Assembly (NCBI RefSeq): GCF_024710765.1
Contig: NZ_JANJUE010000124.1
Coordinates: forward strand, 1-37,832
Reading direction: 5' to 3'
DNA: 37,832 nucleotides
Origin: Pseudoxanthomonas sp.
Lineage (GTDB): Bacteria > Pseudomonadota > Gammaproteobacteria > Xanthomonadales > Xanthomonadaceae
Part shown: in pieces, positions 25,609-35,236 of the stretch
Layout of the letters: each line of letters starts with the position of its first letter
How positions within the stretch are numbered: the first letter of the stretch is position 1
Notes under the pieces: model-generated
Told to the model about the DNA's origin: nothing
Databases searched by the model: none
Seen by the model: only the letters and a program-made list of their open reading frames with translations
Position numbers and translations under genes: made by a program

Positions 25609-26880
25609 ATGCTCGCGCGGCGGCTGCTCGTTCTCGTCGGGCTCTCGACGGGAATTGCAGGCATCGCGCACGCCGATGGCCTGCCGGGGCCGGTCGGCGG
25701 CAGCGTGGTGGTCCCCCTGGACCACGGTGCGCCCGATGGCCCTTCCGCGTCCCTTGCCTATGAGCTGGGTGCAAACTTCGATGCGACGAAACCCACCGTT
25801 TTCGTCATCACCGATGCGCAGCAGTTCCATGTCCGGCCCGGCGCGATGCCGGCATTGCAGGCGTCCTTGTTTGGCGACGGCTTCAATGTGGTCGGCATCA
25901 TGGGCCGCGGTTCGAATCCCGCGTTCGTGCGCCACGTGCGCGACGCGCAGGGGCAGCCGGACTGGCAGGCCGCGTGGCGCATCTTCCGTTCGGCGCAATG
26001 GGTGGAGGACATCGAGGCCGTGCGCCGCCGGCTGCTGGGCGAAACGGGTAAGGCGCTGCTGTACGGCCGCTCGGGTGGCGCGCTGCTGGTGCATGAATAC
26101 CTTGCCGCGCATGGCGACAAGGTCGCAAGGGCCTGGACCCAGGCGCCGCCTGTTCCGACCCTCGCCGCCGAATTGGGTTTACAGGTGGATCATTTCTGGG
26201 AAGAGATCGGCGCCCATGACCCAAGCCTGCAACCGCTGCTCCGGCGGGTGCTGTCCGACCATCCGACGCAGCGGGCGGATTGGCTGCGGATCCTGCAACG
26301 CCAGAATTTCTTCGTTCCGCTGGATCAGCGCGACCAGGAACGCGCACGATTGATCCGCGCGATGGCGGCCAACGACCTGGCGGTACTCGCGGCGGCGCGC
26401 AAGGCCTACCAGGTCGAGGCGATCGAACGCCTGCTGGCATCCCTCGAAGGCATGGCGATCACCGTTCGCCTATATGAGTTGCAGGCGTCCACCGCGCCCG
26501 CTCCGGCACAGGCCGGCGATGGCATCCATCCTGGCCGGGAAACCTTCCTCGAACAGGTACGCCCCCTGATATCGTTGCGGGAGCGCGGGCGCATCGCGGC
26601 GCCCGTGTTCGACAGCGCGCGCCTGCGTCGCGTGGAAGCCGAAGTGCTGGTGCTGGCCGGGCGGCATGATCACACCGCTGACTACCGGGTGCTGATCGCC
26701 CTGGCCGCGCACTATCCGCGCGGACGACTGTTCATCGCCGACGACAACCACGTCTTCGAGGCAATGAACCGGCAGGGGCACGTGACCGCGCTGATGCGGG
26801 CCTTCCTGACCGAGGGTATGGATTCGGCGGCCTACCGGACCGCCGAAGCCACCGCCGGGGTCCTGCGCTGGCGGGAATGA
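25609..26880 (+). CDS. Exported alpha/beta hydrolase
   Basis: 423 residues if started at the ATG at 25609, which places a clean signal peptide (LARRLLVLVGLSTGIAGIAHA) at the N-terminus; an ATG at 25555 would add 18 residues. The nucleophile elbow is GRSGG in LLYGRSGGALLVHEY, the acid is probably in LAGRHDHTADYRV and the base in ADDNHVFEAMN. The layout resembles proline iminopeptidase/TAP-like hydrolases, but no specific substrate is indicated. The region between elbow and acid residue is long and helical and would form a lid. It is followed on the same strand by a membrane AraC regulator. Confidence 0.75.
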   Translation: MLARRLLVLVGLSTGIAGIAHADGLPGPVGGSVVVPLDHGAPDGPSASLAYELGANFDATKPTVFVITDAQQFHVRPGAMPALQASLFGDGFNVVGIMGRGSNPAFVRHVRDAQGQPDWQAAWRIFRSAQWVEDIEAVRRRLLGETGKALLYGRSGGALLVHEYLAAHGDKVARAWTQAPPVPTLAAELGLQVDHFWEEIGAHDPSLQPLLRRVLSDHPTQRADWLRILQRQNFFVPLDQRDQERARLIRAMAANDLAVLAAARKAYQVEAIERLLASLEGMAITVRLYELQASTAPAPAQAGDGIHPGRETFLEQVRPLISLRERGRIAAPVFDSARLRRVEAEVLVLAGRHDHTADYRVLIALAAHYPRGRLFIADDNHVFEAMNRQGHVTALMRAFLTEGMDSAAYRTAEATAGVLRWRE

Positions 26881-26970
26881 GGCGCGCGCCGCGCATGACC
26901 ATCGCGGCTTCCCTCGGCGCCGCCGTCGTGCTTGTCTATTGCCCCGTGTCCCGGATCGCTGTTCCCGCCG

Positions 26971-28164
26971 ATGGTGCCGCCCGCCGTCCTTCCCGCGCTT
27001 GGCCTGCTGACCACCAGCCTGTGCGCCCTGCTGGCGGTGTTCCTGTGGTTCACGCCCGGACCGCTGGCGCGGGCCAACCGGTTCCTGGGCGGTTTCCTGC
27101 TGCTGACCGCGGTGGACATGATCGGCTGGGCGTTTCCGTTGCTGCCCGACGGACTCCAGGCGTGGCTGCTGTGGCGGACACCGTTGGCCTTCCTGCAGAT
27201 GCCGCTGCTGCATGCCTATGTCGTCGCCCTGTGCTTTCCGGCGCGGCGTACCCGTGGCCACCTGCGGGCAGGCCTGATCACCGTCATGCTCGCGCTGGCG
27301 GTACGCGCCGGCATGGCGATGTTCCCGCCGGACGAGGTCGTCGCCATGATGGCCCGGCGCATCGAAAGCGGACTGCTGCATCTGCAGTACTACGGCTACA
27401 TGGTGCTGATGCTGCGGGTGCTGCTGGCCTACCGGCGCGCCTATCGCGATCACTGTTCCAACCCGGATGGCGCCACCTTCGGCTGGCTGGCCACGCTGTT
27501 GTCGGTGTCGCTGTTCGCCAGCACCTTCGTGCTGCTCAAATCGCTGGCCTGGTGGAGCGGCCAGCAGGACCTCTACCGGATGCTGGACCCGCTGGTGGCG
27601 ACATTCGCCGCGCTCATCACCGCCGCGCTGACCCTGACCGCGTTGACCCGCCAGCACTTGTTCCTGGGGGTGGTCACCGAAACCGATGTTCGGCCACTGA
27701 ATGAAGCCCCGCCCGACACCCCCGCGCCACCGGCCGGCGTCGCGACGACGGAACCGACCGGCGCGAAAACGCCCGCGCACGATCCGGCCGCGCTCGCCCG
27801 GCTCGGCGCCTTCATGATCGAACAGGAACCGTTCCTGGATCCGTCCCTGACCATCCGCGGCCTGTCCCGGCGGCTGGGCTGGGGCCAGCGCGAGCTTTCG
27901 CAACTGCTCAACCAGGCACTGGGCGTGCACTTCTTCGACTTCGTCAACCGCTACCGGGTGGAGAAGGCGGCGGCGCTGCTGCGGGATCCGGCCCTGCGCG
28001 ATCTGACCGTACTGGACATCGCCCACCGCTCCGGTTTCAACACCAAGTCCTCCTTCAACACCGCCTTCCATCGCCACCAGGGCACCACGCCCAGCGCCTA
28101 CCGCCGACAGGAAGACGAGGACGCACGGGCAAGCCGCGCTCCCCTGTCCCGGGCGGACGGATAG
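26971..28164 (+). CDS. Membrane-embedded AraC family transcriptional regulator
   Basis: 397 residues from the ATG at 26971; a TTG at 26932 would add 13. The first 220 residues contain about six to seven hydrophobic helices starting LPALGLLTTSLCALLAVFLW. After a proline-rich linker (APPDTPAPPAG) comes the AraC/XylS DNA-binding domain at about 290-385, with LTIRGLSRRLGWGQRELSQLLNQ as the first helix-turn-helix and DLTVLDIAHRSGFNTKSSFNTAFHRHQGTTPSAYR as the second. A membrane receptor joined to an AraC output domain suggests direct control of nearby genes by an envelope signal. Likely targets are the flanking exported hydrolase genes; this is inference. Confidence 0.88.
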   Translation: MVPPAVLPALGLLTTSLCALLAVFLWFTPGPLARANRFLGGFLLLTAVDMIGWAFPLLPDGLQAWLLWRTPLAFLQMPLLHAYVVALCFPARRTRGHLRAGLITVMLALAVRAGMAMFPPDEVVAMMARRIESGLLHLQYYGYMVLMLRVLLAYRRAYRDHCSNPDGATFGWLATLLSVSLFASTFVLLKSLAWWSGQQDLYRMLDPLVATFAALITAALTLTALTRQHLFLGVVTETDVRPLNEAPPDTPAPPAGVATTEPTGAKTPAHDPAALARLGAFMIEQEPFLDPSLTIRGLSRRLGWGQRELSQLLNQALGVHFFDFVNRYRVEKAAALLRDPALRDLTVLDIAHRSGFNTKSSFNTAFHRHQGTTPSAYRRQEDEDARASRAPLSRADG

Positions 28165-28253
28165 GGACGAATCCGCGTCCGACTTCGCGAAATCGGTCGA
28201 TGGCCGGTGCCGGGGCGGCGCATCCTGCCGCTCCCTCGCCCAAGGAGCACGCG

Positions 28254-29942
28254 ATGCGCCGTCTTTTCTTCCTGTCCCTGCTGGCCTTGCTGGCACTGGT
28301 GCCGCACCGCGCGCAGGCGCAGTCCACACTCCCGGAACCGGCCTCGCCGGCCGCCGCCGTGCAGGCGCTGCTGGCGCGCTGGGATCGCCCCGGCCTGCCC
28401 GGCGCGGCGGTCTCGATCACCCTGGATGGACAGGTGGTGCAACAGGCGCAGGCCGGCGCCGCCGACCTGGAGCAGGGCACGCCCATCACCGCGGAGTCGG
28501 TCTTCCACATCGCCTCGGTGTCCAAGCAGTTCACCGCCTTCGCGATCCTGCTGCTGGAACAGGACGGCAAGCTGTCCATCGACGACCCGCTCTCGCGTTA
28601 CCTGCCGGAAGCCACCCGCTGGCCACCGATGACCCTGCGGCAGTTGCTGGACCACACGGCCGGCGTGCGTGATTTCGGCACCCTGATGCCCGCCGCCGGC
28701 TGGCGCGACGAGGACCTGCTCACCGACGAGCAGGTCCTGCGGGTGGTCCTGCGCCAGCGCGGCGGCAACTTCGCGCCGGGGACCGCCTACCAGTACAACA
28801 ACACCGACTACGCGCTGCTGGGCGAGATCGTGCGGCGGGTATCCGGCAAGTCGCTGCGGGTGTTCTGCGACGAGCGCATCTTCCAGCCGCTCGGCATGCG
28901 CGACACCCGCTTCGACGATGAGATTGGCACGTTCGTGCCGCACCGGGTCCCCTCCTGGCAGTCCTCCGGGAAGGGGTACGTCCGCGCCGTGCTGAGCAGC
29001 ACCACCACCGGCTCGACCGGCCTGCTCACCACCGCCGCCGATCTCAGCCGCTGGGCGCTGAACTTCGAGACCCATACCGTCGGCAACGCCGCGCTGTTCG
29101 CGCGCATGCAGGAACAGGGCCGGCTGGCCGACGGCACGATCAACTTCTACGCGCTCGGCCAGGAGCGCCACGCCTGGCGCGGACTGGACACCTGGAGCCA
29201 TGGCGGTCGCGACGCGGGCTACCGCAGTTTCCTGCTGCGCATTCCCGGCGAGCGCTTCAGCGTGGCGGTGGTGGCAAACGCCAACAACGTCGACACTTCC
29301 GAAATCGCCTACGGCATCGCCGAGCGCTACCTGTCGCATCGTCCCGGCTACCGCGCACCGGCGCCGGACAGCAGCCGGCCGAGCCCCCGGCAGCTGGCAA
29401 GCTACGCGGGCGACTACGAGTTGTTCCCGGGTTACTTCTTCCGTGTCGGCACGGACGGCCGCCAGCTGCTGCTGTCGACCCTGGATGATGCCAAGCCCAC
29501 CGCGTTGCCGACGCTGTCGGCACGCCGTTTCCAGCTCAGCGATGCGTTCAACCAGGTGCTGGAATTTCCGGAGGACGCGCGGAACCCGCCGGATCGGCTG
29601 CACTTCGTCATCGGCCAGTACGGCCGCATCGACGCTCTGCGGGTGAAGCTGGCGGCGTTCGATCCCGCAAGCGCGCGGGCCGACGAATTCATCGGCCGCT
29701 ACCACAGCGATGAACTGGACACGGACTATGTGCTGACGGGCGAGGACGGCCAACTGCGCCTCCATCACCCACGCTGGCCAACCGCCACGCTGCGCCCCTA
29801 CCAGCGCGATCTGTTCCGCAGCTCGGCGTGGTTCCTGCAGAAGATCGCGTTCCGGCGCGACGACGCCGGGCGGGTGACCGGTTTCCTGCTGTCAGGCCCG
29901 GTCGCGGAGAACATCGTCTTCGAACGGGTCGCCGATCACTGA
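28254..29942 (+). CDS. Exported class C beta-lactamase-like serine hydrolase
   Basis: 562 residues from the ATG at 28254, which follows CAAGGAG and starts a signal peptide ending AQA-Q at about residue 22. The penicillin-binding fold motifs are SVSK at 88-91 (S88, K91), YNN at 181-183, and HGG at 316-318 in place of KTG. The C-terminal 180 residues form an added beta-rich, lipocalin-like region often seen in this family of esterases and D-aminopeptidases. It is probably an esterase or peptidase rather than a true beta-lactamase. It is 89 bases after the AraC regulator gene and is the best candidate for its target. Confidence 0.87.
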   Translation: MRRLFFLSLLALLALVPHRAQAQSTLPEPASPAAAVQALLARWDRPGLPGAAVSITLDGQVVQQAQAGAADLEQGTPITAESVFHIASVSKQFTAFAILLLEQDGKLSIDDPLSRYLPEATRWPPMTLRQLLDHTAGVRDFGTLMPAAGWRDEDLLTDEQVLRVVLRQRGGNFAPGTAYQYNNTDYALLGEIVRRVSGKSLRVFCDERIFQPLGMRDTRFDDEIGTFVPHRVPSWQSSGKGYVRAVLSSTTTGSTGLLTTAADLSRWALNFETHTVGNAALFARMQEQGRLADGTINFYALGQERHAWRGLDTWSHGGRDAGYRSFLLRIPGERFSVAVVANANNVDTSEIAYGIAERYLSHRPGYRAPAPDSSRPSPRQLASYAGDYELFPGYFFRVGTDGRQLLLSTLDDAKPTALPTLSARRFQLSDAFNQVLEFPEDARNPPDRLHFVIGQYGRIDALRVKLAAFDPASARADEFIGRYHSDELDTDYVLTGEDGQLRLHHPRWPTATLRPYQRDLFRSSAWFLQKIAFRRDDAGRVTGFLLSGPVAENIVFERVADH

Positions 29943-29969
29943 ATCAATCGGCAATCCGGAAAACGGGCT

Positions 29970-31346
29970 TCAGTAGGCGAACTCACGGAACACCGGATCC
30001 ACGCTGCCGTTCCATTCGGTCTGGAACAGCTTGAGCTTGCGCTCGGCCGGGGTCTCGTTGGACTCGACGATCTCGATCAGCGCGTCGAGGAAGCCGCTTT
30101 CGTCCACGCCCTTGCTGTTCAGGCGCTCGCGGCGGCGCAGGCCGGCCACGGCGATCTTCAGCGCCTCGGCGGCGACGTCGCGCACCGTGCCGCCGCGGAA
30201 CGGCAGCTTCAGCGCGTGCTTCGGCACGCCGTCGCGCAGGGCGTGGCGCTCTTCGAGGCTGAAGTCCTTGACCAGATCCCAGGCCGCGTCCAGCGCCGCG
30301 TCGTCGTACAGCAGGCCGACCCAGAATGCCGGCAGCGCGCACAGCCGATTCCACGGGCCGCCATCGGCGCCACGCATTTCCAGGAACTTCTTCAGGCGCA
30401 CTTCGGGAAACGCGGTGGTCATGTGATCCGACCAGTCGCGCAACGTCGGCAGTTCCCCCGGCAGCACCGGCAGGTCGCCCCTGAGGAAGTCGCGGAAACT
30501 CTGTCCGCTGGCGTCATGGTAGATGCCGTCGCGGTAGCTGAAGTACATCGGCACGTCGAGCAGGTAATCGACGTAGCGCTCGTAGCCGAAGCCATCCTCG
30601 AACACGAAGTCGAGCATGCCGGTGCGATCCGGATCGGTATCGGTCCAGATATGCGAGCGGTAGCTCTGGTAACCGTTCGGCTTGCCTTCGGTGAACGGTG
30701 AATCGGCGAACAGCGCGGTGGCGATCGGCTGCAGCGCCAGCGACACGCGGAACTTCTTCACCATGTCGGCCTCAGAGCCGACGTCGAGGTTGACCTGCAC
30801 GGTGCTGGTGCGGGTCATCATGTCCAGGCCGAGCGTGCCGACCTTGGGCATGTACTCGCGCATGATTTTGTAGCGGCCCTTGGGCATCCACGGCATCTCG
30901 TCGCGGCGCCACTTGGGCTGGAAACCCATGCCGAGGAAGCCCAACCTCATCGGCTCGGCCACCGCGCGCACCTCCTGCAGGTGGGTGGCGGTCTCGCAGC
31001 AGGTCTCGTGCAGGTGGGCCAGCGGCGCACCCGACAACTCCAGCTGCCCGGCCGGCTCCAGTGACACCGAGGCGTCATCGCGCGACAGGGCGATGACGCG
31101 GCCGTGTTCCTCCACCGGCGCCCAGCCGAACCGGGTCAGGCCCTGGAGCAGCGCCTCGATGCCGCGCTCGCCGTCGAAGGTGGGCGGGCGCAGGTCGTCG
31201 GTGCGGAAGCCGAACTTCTCGTGCTCGGTGCCGATCTTCCAGTCCTCGCGCGGGCGCGCGCCACTGGCAAGGAACTCGATGAGCTGGGCACGGCCTTCAG
31301 CGCCGGTACCGATGGGGACATCCTTGACCTGACTCGGACCGGACAC
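29970..31346 (-). CDS. gshA: Glutamate-cysteine ligase, plant/alphaproteobacterial type
   Basis: 458 residues from the GTG at 31346; GTG at 31352 is also possible, but it overlaps the GAGG Shine-Dalgarno that serves 31346. The GCS2-like fold is marked by [12 protein letters not shown] near the N-terminus, [29 protein letters not shown] and [25 protein letters not shown]. It catalyses the ATP-dependent joining of glutamate and cysteine, the first step of glutathione synthesis, in the cytoplasm. This type is unrelated in sequence to E. coli GshA and is common in xanthomonads and plants. It has its own promoter and is divergent from a peptide transporter gene. Confidence 0.94.
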   Translation of the reverse strand: MSGPSQVKDVPIGTGAEGRAQLIEFLASGARPREDWKIGTEHEKFGFRTDDLRPPTFDGERGIEALLQGLTRFGWAPVEEHGRVIALSRDDASVSLEPAGQLELSGAPLAHLHETCCETATHLQEVRAVAEPMRLGFLGMGFQPKWRRDEMPWMPKGRYKIMREYMPKVGTLGLDMMTRTSTVQVNLDVGSEADMVKKFRVSLALQPIATALFADSPFTEGKPNGYQSYRSHIWTDTDPDRTGMLDFVFEDGFGYERYVDYLLDVPMYFSYRDGIYHDASGQSFRDFLRGDLPVLPGELPTLRDWSDHMTTAFPEVRLKKFLEMRGADGGPWNRLCALPAFWVGLLYDDAALDAAWDLVKDFSLEERHALRDGVPKHALKLPFRGGTVRDVAAEALKIAVAGLRRRERLNSKGVDESGFLDALIEIVESNETPAERKLKLFQTEWNGSVDPVFREFAY

Positions 31347-31412
31347 GGGCACCTCGCTGGGGGAGTGGGCAGGCGATATGCGGCCCGTCGCCTACAATCG
31401 CAAGACCTTGGC

Positions 31413-31440
31413 AGTGTAGCCGCGCGCTTGCCCCGAACAA
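31413..31440 (-). promoter_or_regulatory. Probable sigma-70 promoter of gshA
   Basis: On the minus strand, TTGTTC (31440-31435) and TACACT (31418-31413) are separated by 16 bases, both close to the -35 and -10 consensus. The predicted transcript start is about 60 bases before the gshA start codon. No nearby operator is recognised. Confidence 0.6.
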
Positions 31441-31448
31441 CCTTCGCC

Positions 31449-33083
31449 ATGAAACGCTCTGGTGCACCGCCGCGCGCAGTCGCGCACCGCCGACCGCTGC
31501 GCGGGCTGCGGGCCGCACTGCTGCCAGCGCTGCTCGCCGCGGCATGGGCGGCAGGCGCCGCGCCCCCCGGGCAACTGGAACGCGGCAACGGTCCCGAGCC
31601 CTCCACCCTGGATGCGCACCGCTGCCAGGAGGTGGCCTGCGGCAACATCCTGCGCGACCTGTACGAAGGCCTGGTCACCGAGGATGCGCACGGCCGGCTC
31701 ATCCCCGGCATGGCCGAGCGCTGGTCGATATCCGCCGATGGCCGGACCTGGACCTTCGTGCTGCGCCCCGGCCTGCGCTGGAGCGACGGCCAGCCGCTGG
31801 ATGCACCGCAGGTGGTGGCCAGTTTCCGCCGCGCCTTCGCCCCGGCCACCGCCGCGCCGTTTGCCGAACTGTTCGACGCCCTGCACAACGCGCGTGCGGT
31901 GCAGGCCGGCGCAGCGCCCCCCACCTCCCTCGGCGTCAGCGCGGCGGACACGCGCACCGTGGTGTTCCAGCTGGACCGCAGCGCGCCACTGCCGGCGCTG
32001 CTGACCCTGCCGATCGCGTTCCCGGTCTACCTGCCCGCGGTGCAGGCGCATGGCGCGCAGCACACACGCCCGGGTCGGCTGGTCGGCAACGGCGCCTACC
32101 GGCTGCAGGCGTGGACGCCACAGGCCAACCTGGTGGTGGTACGCAACCCGCACTTCCATGCCGCGCGCGCCGTGCCGATCGAGCGCGTGCGCTTCCATGT
32201 CACCGAGGACGCCGCCGCCGAACTGCAGCGCTACGCCGCCGGCGACCTCGACATCACCGAGGTGGTACCGCCGCAGCCGCTGACCGCGCTGCGCGAGCGA
32301 TTCGGTACGCAGTTGCGCATCTCGCCGTACCTCGGCGCGTTCTGGCTGGGCTTCAACCTGACCCGGCCGCCGTTCGCCGATGAAGCCGCCTTGCGCGAAG
32401 CACTCTCGCTCGCGGTGGACCGCGACATCCTCACCCGCCACGTCACCGGCCTGGGTGAAACGCCCGCCTATGGCCTGGTCCCCACCGGCATCCCCGGTTA
32501 CGCACCCGCGTCACTGTCCAGCGCGCAACTCACCCAGGCGCAACGCGAAGCCCGCGCTCGCGCGCTGTACCGCGCGGCCGGCTATTCGCGCGCCAAGCCG
32601 CTGGTGCTGGAGCTGCGCTACAACACCTCCACCCCGCACCGCCGCCTCGCGCTGGCGGTGGCGGCGATGTGGCGGCAGGTGCTGGGCGTGCAGGTACGCC
32701 TGCGCAACGAGGAGTGGAAGGTGTTTGTCGGCAACCGCAAGCAGCGGGTGATCACCCAGGTGTTCCGCGGCGGCTGGATTGCCGACGTGCCCGACGCGCG
32801 CAACTTCCTCGCCGCGTTCGGCAGCGATGGTCCGCTCAACTGGACCGGCTACGACGACGCCGGCTTCCGCCAACGCCTGGCCAAGGCCGATGGCGCGCGC
32901 AGCGAAGCCGCCCGCAACGCCTGGCTGCGCGCGGCCGAGATCCGGCTGCTCAACGCGCATGCCGCGATCCCGCTGTACTTCTACAGCTCCAAACACCTGG
33001 TCAGTCCACGCGTGCGTGGCTTCGCGTCCAACCCGCTCGATCGGCACGCCAGCCGCTGGCTGATGCTGGAGGCGCGCCCGTGA
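31449..33083 (+). CDS. Peptide ABC transporter substrate-binding protein, OppA/SBP family 5
   Basis: 544 residues. The N-terminus is basic, with a hydrophobic signal segment at about 20-37 (ALLPALLAAAWAAGAAP) and no lipobox cysteine, so a soluble periplasmic protein is likely. RGNGPEPSTLDAHRCQE is the typical OppA entry motif, and LVGNGAYRLQAWTPQANLVVVRNPHF and VRFHVTEDAAAELQRYAAGDLDIT are family hallmarks. It should capture oligopeptides for import. The start at 31449 gives the signal sequence directly. A permease gene follows 31 bases downstream, but no other transporter component is present. Confidence 0.9.
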   Translation: MKRSGAPPRAVAHRRPLRGLRAALLPALLAAAWAAGAAPPGQLERGNGPEPSTLDAHRCQEVACGNILRDLYEGLVTEDAHGRLIPGMAERWSISADGRTWTFVLRPGLRWSDGQPLDAPQVVASFRRAFAPATAAPFAELFDALHNARAVQAGAAPPTSLGVSAADTRTVVFQLDRSAPLPALLTLPIAFPVYLPAVQAHGAQHTRPGRLVGNGAYRLQAWTPQANLVVVRNPHFHAARAVPIERVRFHVTEDAAAELQRYAAGDLDITEVVPPQPLTALRERFGTQLRISPYLGAFWLGFNLTRPPFADEAALREALSLAVDRDILTRHVTGLGETPAYGLVPTGIPGYAPASLSSAQLTQAQREARARALYRAAGYSRAKPLVLELRYNTSTPHRRLALAVAAMWRQVLGVQVRLRNEEWKVFVGNRKQRVITQVFRGGWIADVPDARNFLAAFGSDGPLNWTGYDDAGFRQRLAKADGARSEAARNAWLRAAEIRLLNAHAAIPLYFYSSKHLVSPRVRGFASNPLDRHASRWLMLEARP

Positions 33084-33114
33084 GCCGTCCGTACGCCCCG
33101 TCGGGAGCGGCGGC

Positions 33115-34047
33115 ATGAAGCGCTACGCCGGCCTCGCCCTCGAGGCGCTGCTGACCCTGTGGCTGCTGGCCACGCTGTGCTTCGTGCTGCTGCGCGCCGC
33201 ACCCGGCGGCCCGTTCGATGCCGAGAAGGCCGCGCCGCCGGAAGTGCAGGCCGCGCTCGATGCACAGTACCGCCTCGACCGTCCGCTGCCGGCGCAGTAC
33301 CTGGCGTGGCTGGGCGACGTGGCGCGCGGCGACCTCGGTCCCTCGTTCCAGTACCCGGATTACACCGTCAACCAGCTGATCGCCAACGCGCTGCCGGTGT
33401 CGGCGTTCAACGGCGGTCTGGCGCTGCTGCTCGCGCTGGGACTGGGCATCCCCCTCGGGGTGTGGGCCGCGCGCCGGCGCGGACGCTGGAGCGACCGGCT
33501 GCTGATGTTCGGCGCCGGCCTCGGCCTGGCCGTCCCGAAGTTCGTCGCCGCGCCGTTGCTGGTGCTGCTGTTCGCGGTCACCCTGCAGTGGCTGCCGGCC
33601 GGCGGCTGGGGCGGCGACGGCTGGGAAGGTCTGCGCCACGCGGTGTTGCCGGTGATCGCACTGGCGCTGCCCAACATCGCCTACTGCGCGCGCCTGACCC
33701 GCGCCTCGATGCTGGAGACGCTGTCGGCCGAGTACCTGCAGGCCGCGCGCGCACGCGGCCTGTCGGAGACGCGCCTGCTGCTCGCGCATGCGCTCAAGCC
33801 CGGCCTGCTGCCGGTGGTGGCGTGGCTGTCGCCAGCGCTGATCAACGTCATCACCGGCTCAGCGGTGGTCGAGCAGGTGTTCGGCATCCCCGGGATGGGC
33901 CGCTACTTCGTGCAGGGCGCGCTCAACCGCGACTACACCCTGGTGCTCGGCGTGGTGCTGGTGGTCGGTGCATTGATCGTGGCCATCAATGCCCTGGTCG
34001 ATGCATTGCGCGGCTGGATGGATCCGCGGCTGCGAGACGGAGGCTGA
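33115..34047 (+). CDS. Peptide ABC transporter permease, OppB/DppB type
   Basis: 310 residues with about six membrane helices. It begins with the family-typical single helix and RAAPGGPFDAEKA segment. The EAA loop that contacts the ATPase is EYLQAARARGLSETRLLLAHALKPGLLPVVAW, and the C-terminus has VVEQVFGIPGMGRYFVQGALNRDY. It is the OppB-type half of a heterodimeric channel. The expected OppC and OppD/OppF genes do not follow: the gene ends six bases before a convergent PepSY-type gene. The start follows GGGAGCGGC. Confidence 0.92.
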   Translation: MKRYAGLALEALLTLWLLATLCFVLLRAAPGGPFDAEKAAPPEVQAALDAQYRLDRPLPAQYLAWLGDVARGDLGPSFQYPDYTVNQLIANALPVSAFNGGLALLLALGLGIPLGVWAARRRGRWSDRLLMFGAGLGLAVPKFVAAPLLVLLFAVTLQWLPAGGWGGDGWEGLRHAVLPVIALALPNIAYCARLTRASMLETLSAEYLQAARARGLSETRLLLAHALKPGLLPVVAWLSPALINVITGSAVVEQVFGIPGMGRYFVQGALNRDYTLVLGVVLVVGALIVAINALVDALRGWMDPRLRDGG

Positions 34048-34053
34048 CGCCGC

Positions 34054-35229
34054 TCAGCGTGGCCCGGCGCCGTGCTCACGATGCCGCGATCGTGCCTGGC
34101 GCCGCTGCCACCACAACCAGGCGCCGGTCGCGAACAGCAGGCCCGGCAACAGCCCGAACAAGGTCCACAGCAAACGCCCCGCCATGCCCAGCGCCTCGCC
34201 GCTGTGCAGGGGAAACAGCCAGGCGATCAGGGTGTCGCCCGCCGACGCATTGAGCGGGTCACGCGTTTCGGCGATGCGGCCATTGGCATGCACACGCACC
34301 CGGGTATCGCCAGTGTCCATGCGCGGCTCGCCGGCCTGCAGCAGGCGGATTTCGAAGGCATCTCCGTCGCGCGCGGGCAGGCCCACGCGGCTCCAGGTCG
34401 CGGCCGGCCACAGGCGCTCGGCGCAGGCGATCAACGCATCGGGCGAAGGCCCGGCGTCGTTCGTATCGCAGCGGCGCGGGGGCTCGCTCAGCACGCCCTG
34501 CGTGGGCGCCGACGGCAACATGCTCGCCACCAATGCGCGGCCCTGCTTCGGGAAGCACAGGTAGGCGCCGCTCACCGCCATCAGCAGCAGGAACGCCAGC
34601 AACCACAGCCCACCGGCCCGATGCAGGTCGTAGTAGCGGCGACGCGGTGCCGCGCCGCGCTTGACCGTGAGCGTGCGCTTCCACGCCTCGCGCGTTGCAT
34701 GGCGCGGCCACGCCGTCAGCGCACCGCTGATCGCCACGAACAGCAACGCCAGCCCGGCAAGGCCCACCAGCACGTGCCCCACCTCCCCCGACAGCAGGGA
34801 GCGATGCAGCTCGTACAGCGCCGGCACCGCATGCGCACGATCCAGGCGCAGGGCGCCCCATTCGCGCCGCCCCAGGTAGGTGTCGCAGCCCACGTCGACG
34901 AAATGCTGGAGGCGCGCGCCGTCGGCACCCTTGCTCCACACCACATAGGCGGCACCGGGCACGGCGGGCGCCATCACCTGCGTCGCCACCGCGCCGCCAC
35001 CGTCGCGCGCCAGCACCGCCACGGCACGGGCCACTGGTCGCTCCACGCCGGCGCACGCCGCGTGGGGCGCGAACCAGTGCGGGTTCAGGGCACGGTCCAG
35101 TTCGCCGTGCCACACCAGCACCGTCCCGGTCAGGCCGAGCAGGGTGAACCACGCGCCCAGCACCAGCGCCACCCAGCGATGCAGGCGCATCGCCAGTGGG
35201 CGCCACTCAAGGTGGTGGCCCGCGCCCAT
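34054..35229 (-). CDS. PepSY-associated membrane protein, probable ferric-siderophore reductase
   Basis: 391 residues. Four or more membrane helices are seen (about 17-40, 163-185, 215-235, 355-378), with conserved histidines near helices: LHRWVAL at the start, ELHRSLLSGEVGHVLVG, DLHRAGGLW and LFPLHSGEALG. This is the PepSY_TM/PiuB layout, thought to bind haem and help reduce iron after siderophore uptake. The start is seven bases after the stop of the TonB receptor gene, so the two form an operon. Function in iron reduction is inferred from family and neighbour. Confidence 0.87.
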   Translation of the reverse strand: MGAGHHLEWRPLAMRLHRWVALVLGAWFTLLGLTGTVLVWHGELDRALNPHWFAPHAACAGVERPVARAVAVLARDGGGAVATQVMAPAVPGAAYVVWSKGADGARLQHFVDVGCDTYLGRREWGALRLDRAHAVPALYELHRSLLSGEVGHVLVGLAGLALLFVAISGALTAWPRHATREAWKRTLTVKRGAAPRRRYYDLHRAGGLWLLAFLLLMAVSGAYLCFPKQGRALVASMLPSAPTQGVLSEPPRRCDTNDAGPSPDALIACAERLWPAATWSRVGLPARDGDAFEIRLLQAGEPRMDTGDTRVRVHANGRIAETRDPLNASAGDTLIAWLFPLHSGEALGMAGRLLWTLFGLLPGLLFATGAWLWWQRRQARSRHREHGAGPR

Positions 35230-35236
35230 GCGGCGA

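Noticed and set aside
26932-26970. TTG start for the membrane AraC gene
   Set aside because: The added 13 residues include Pro/Cys before the first helix and there is no good ribosome site; the ATG at 26971 is simpler, though not proven.
31393-31398. TACAAT as a -10 box for the oppA-type gene
   Set aside because: No acceptable -35 lies at the right distance, so it is not listed as a promoter.
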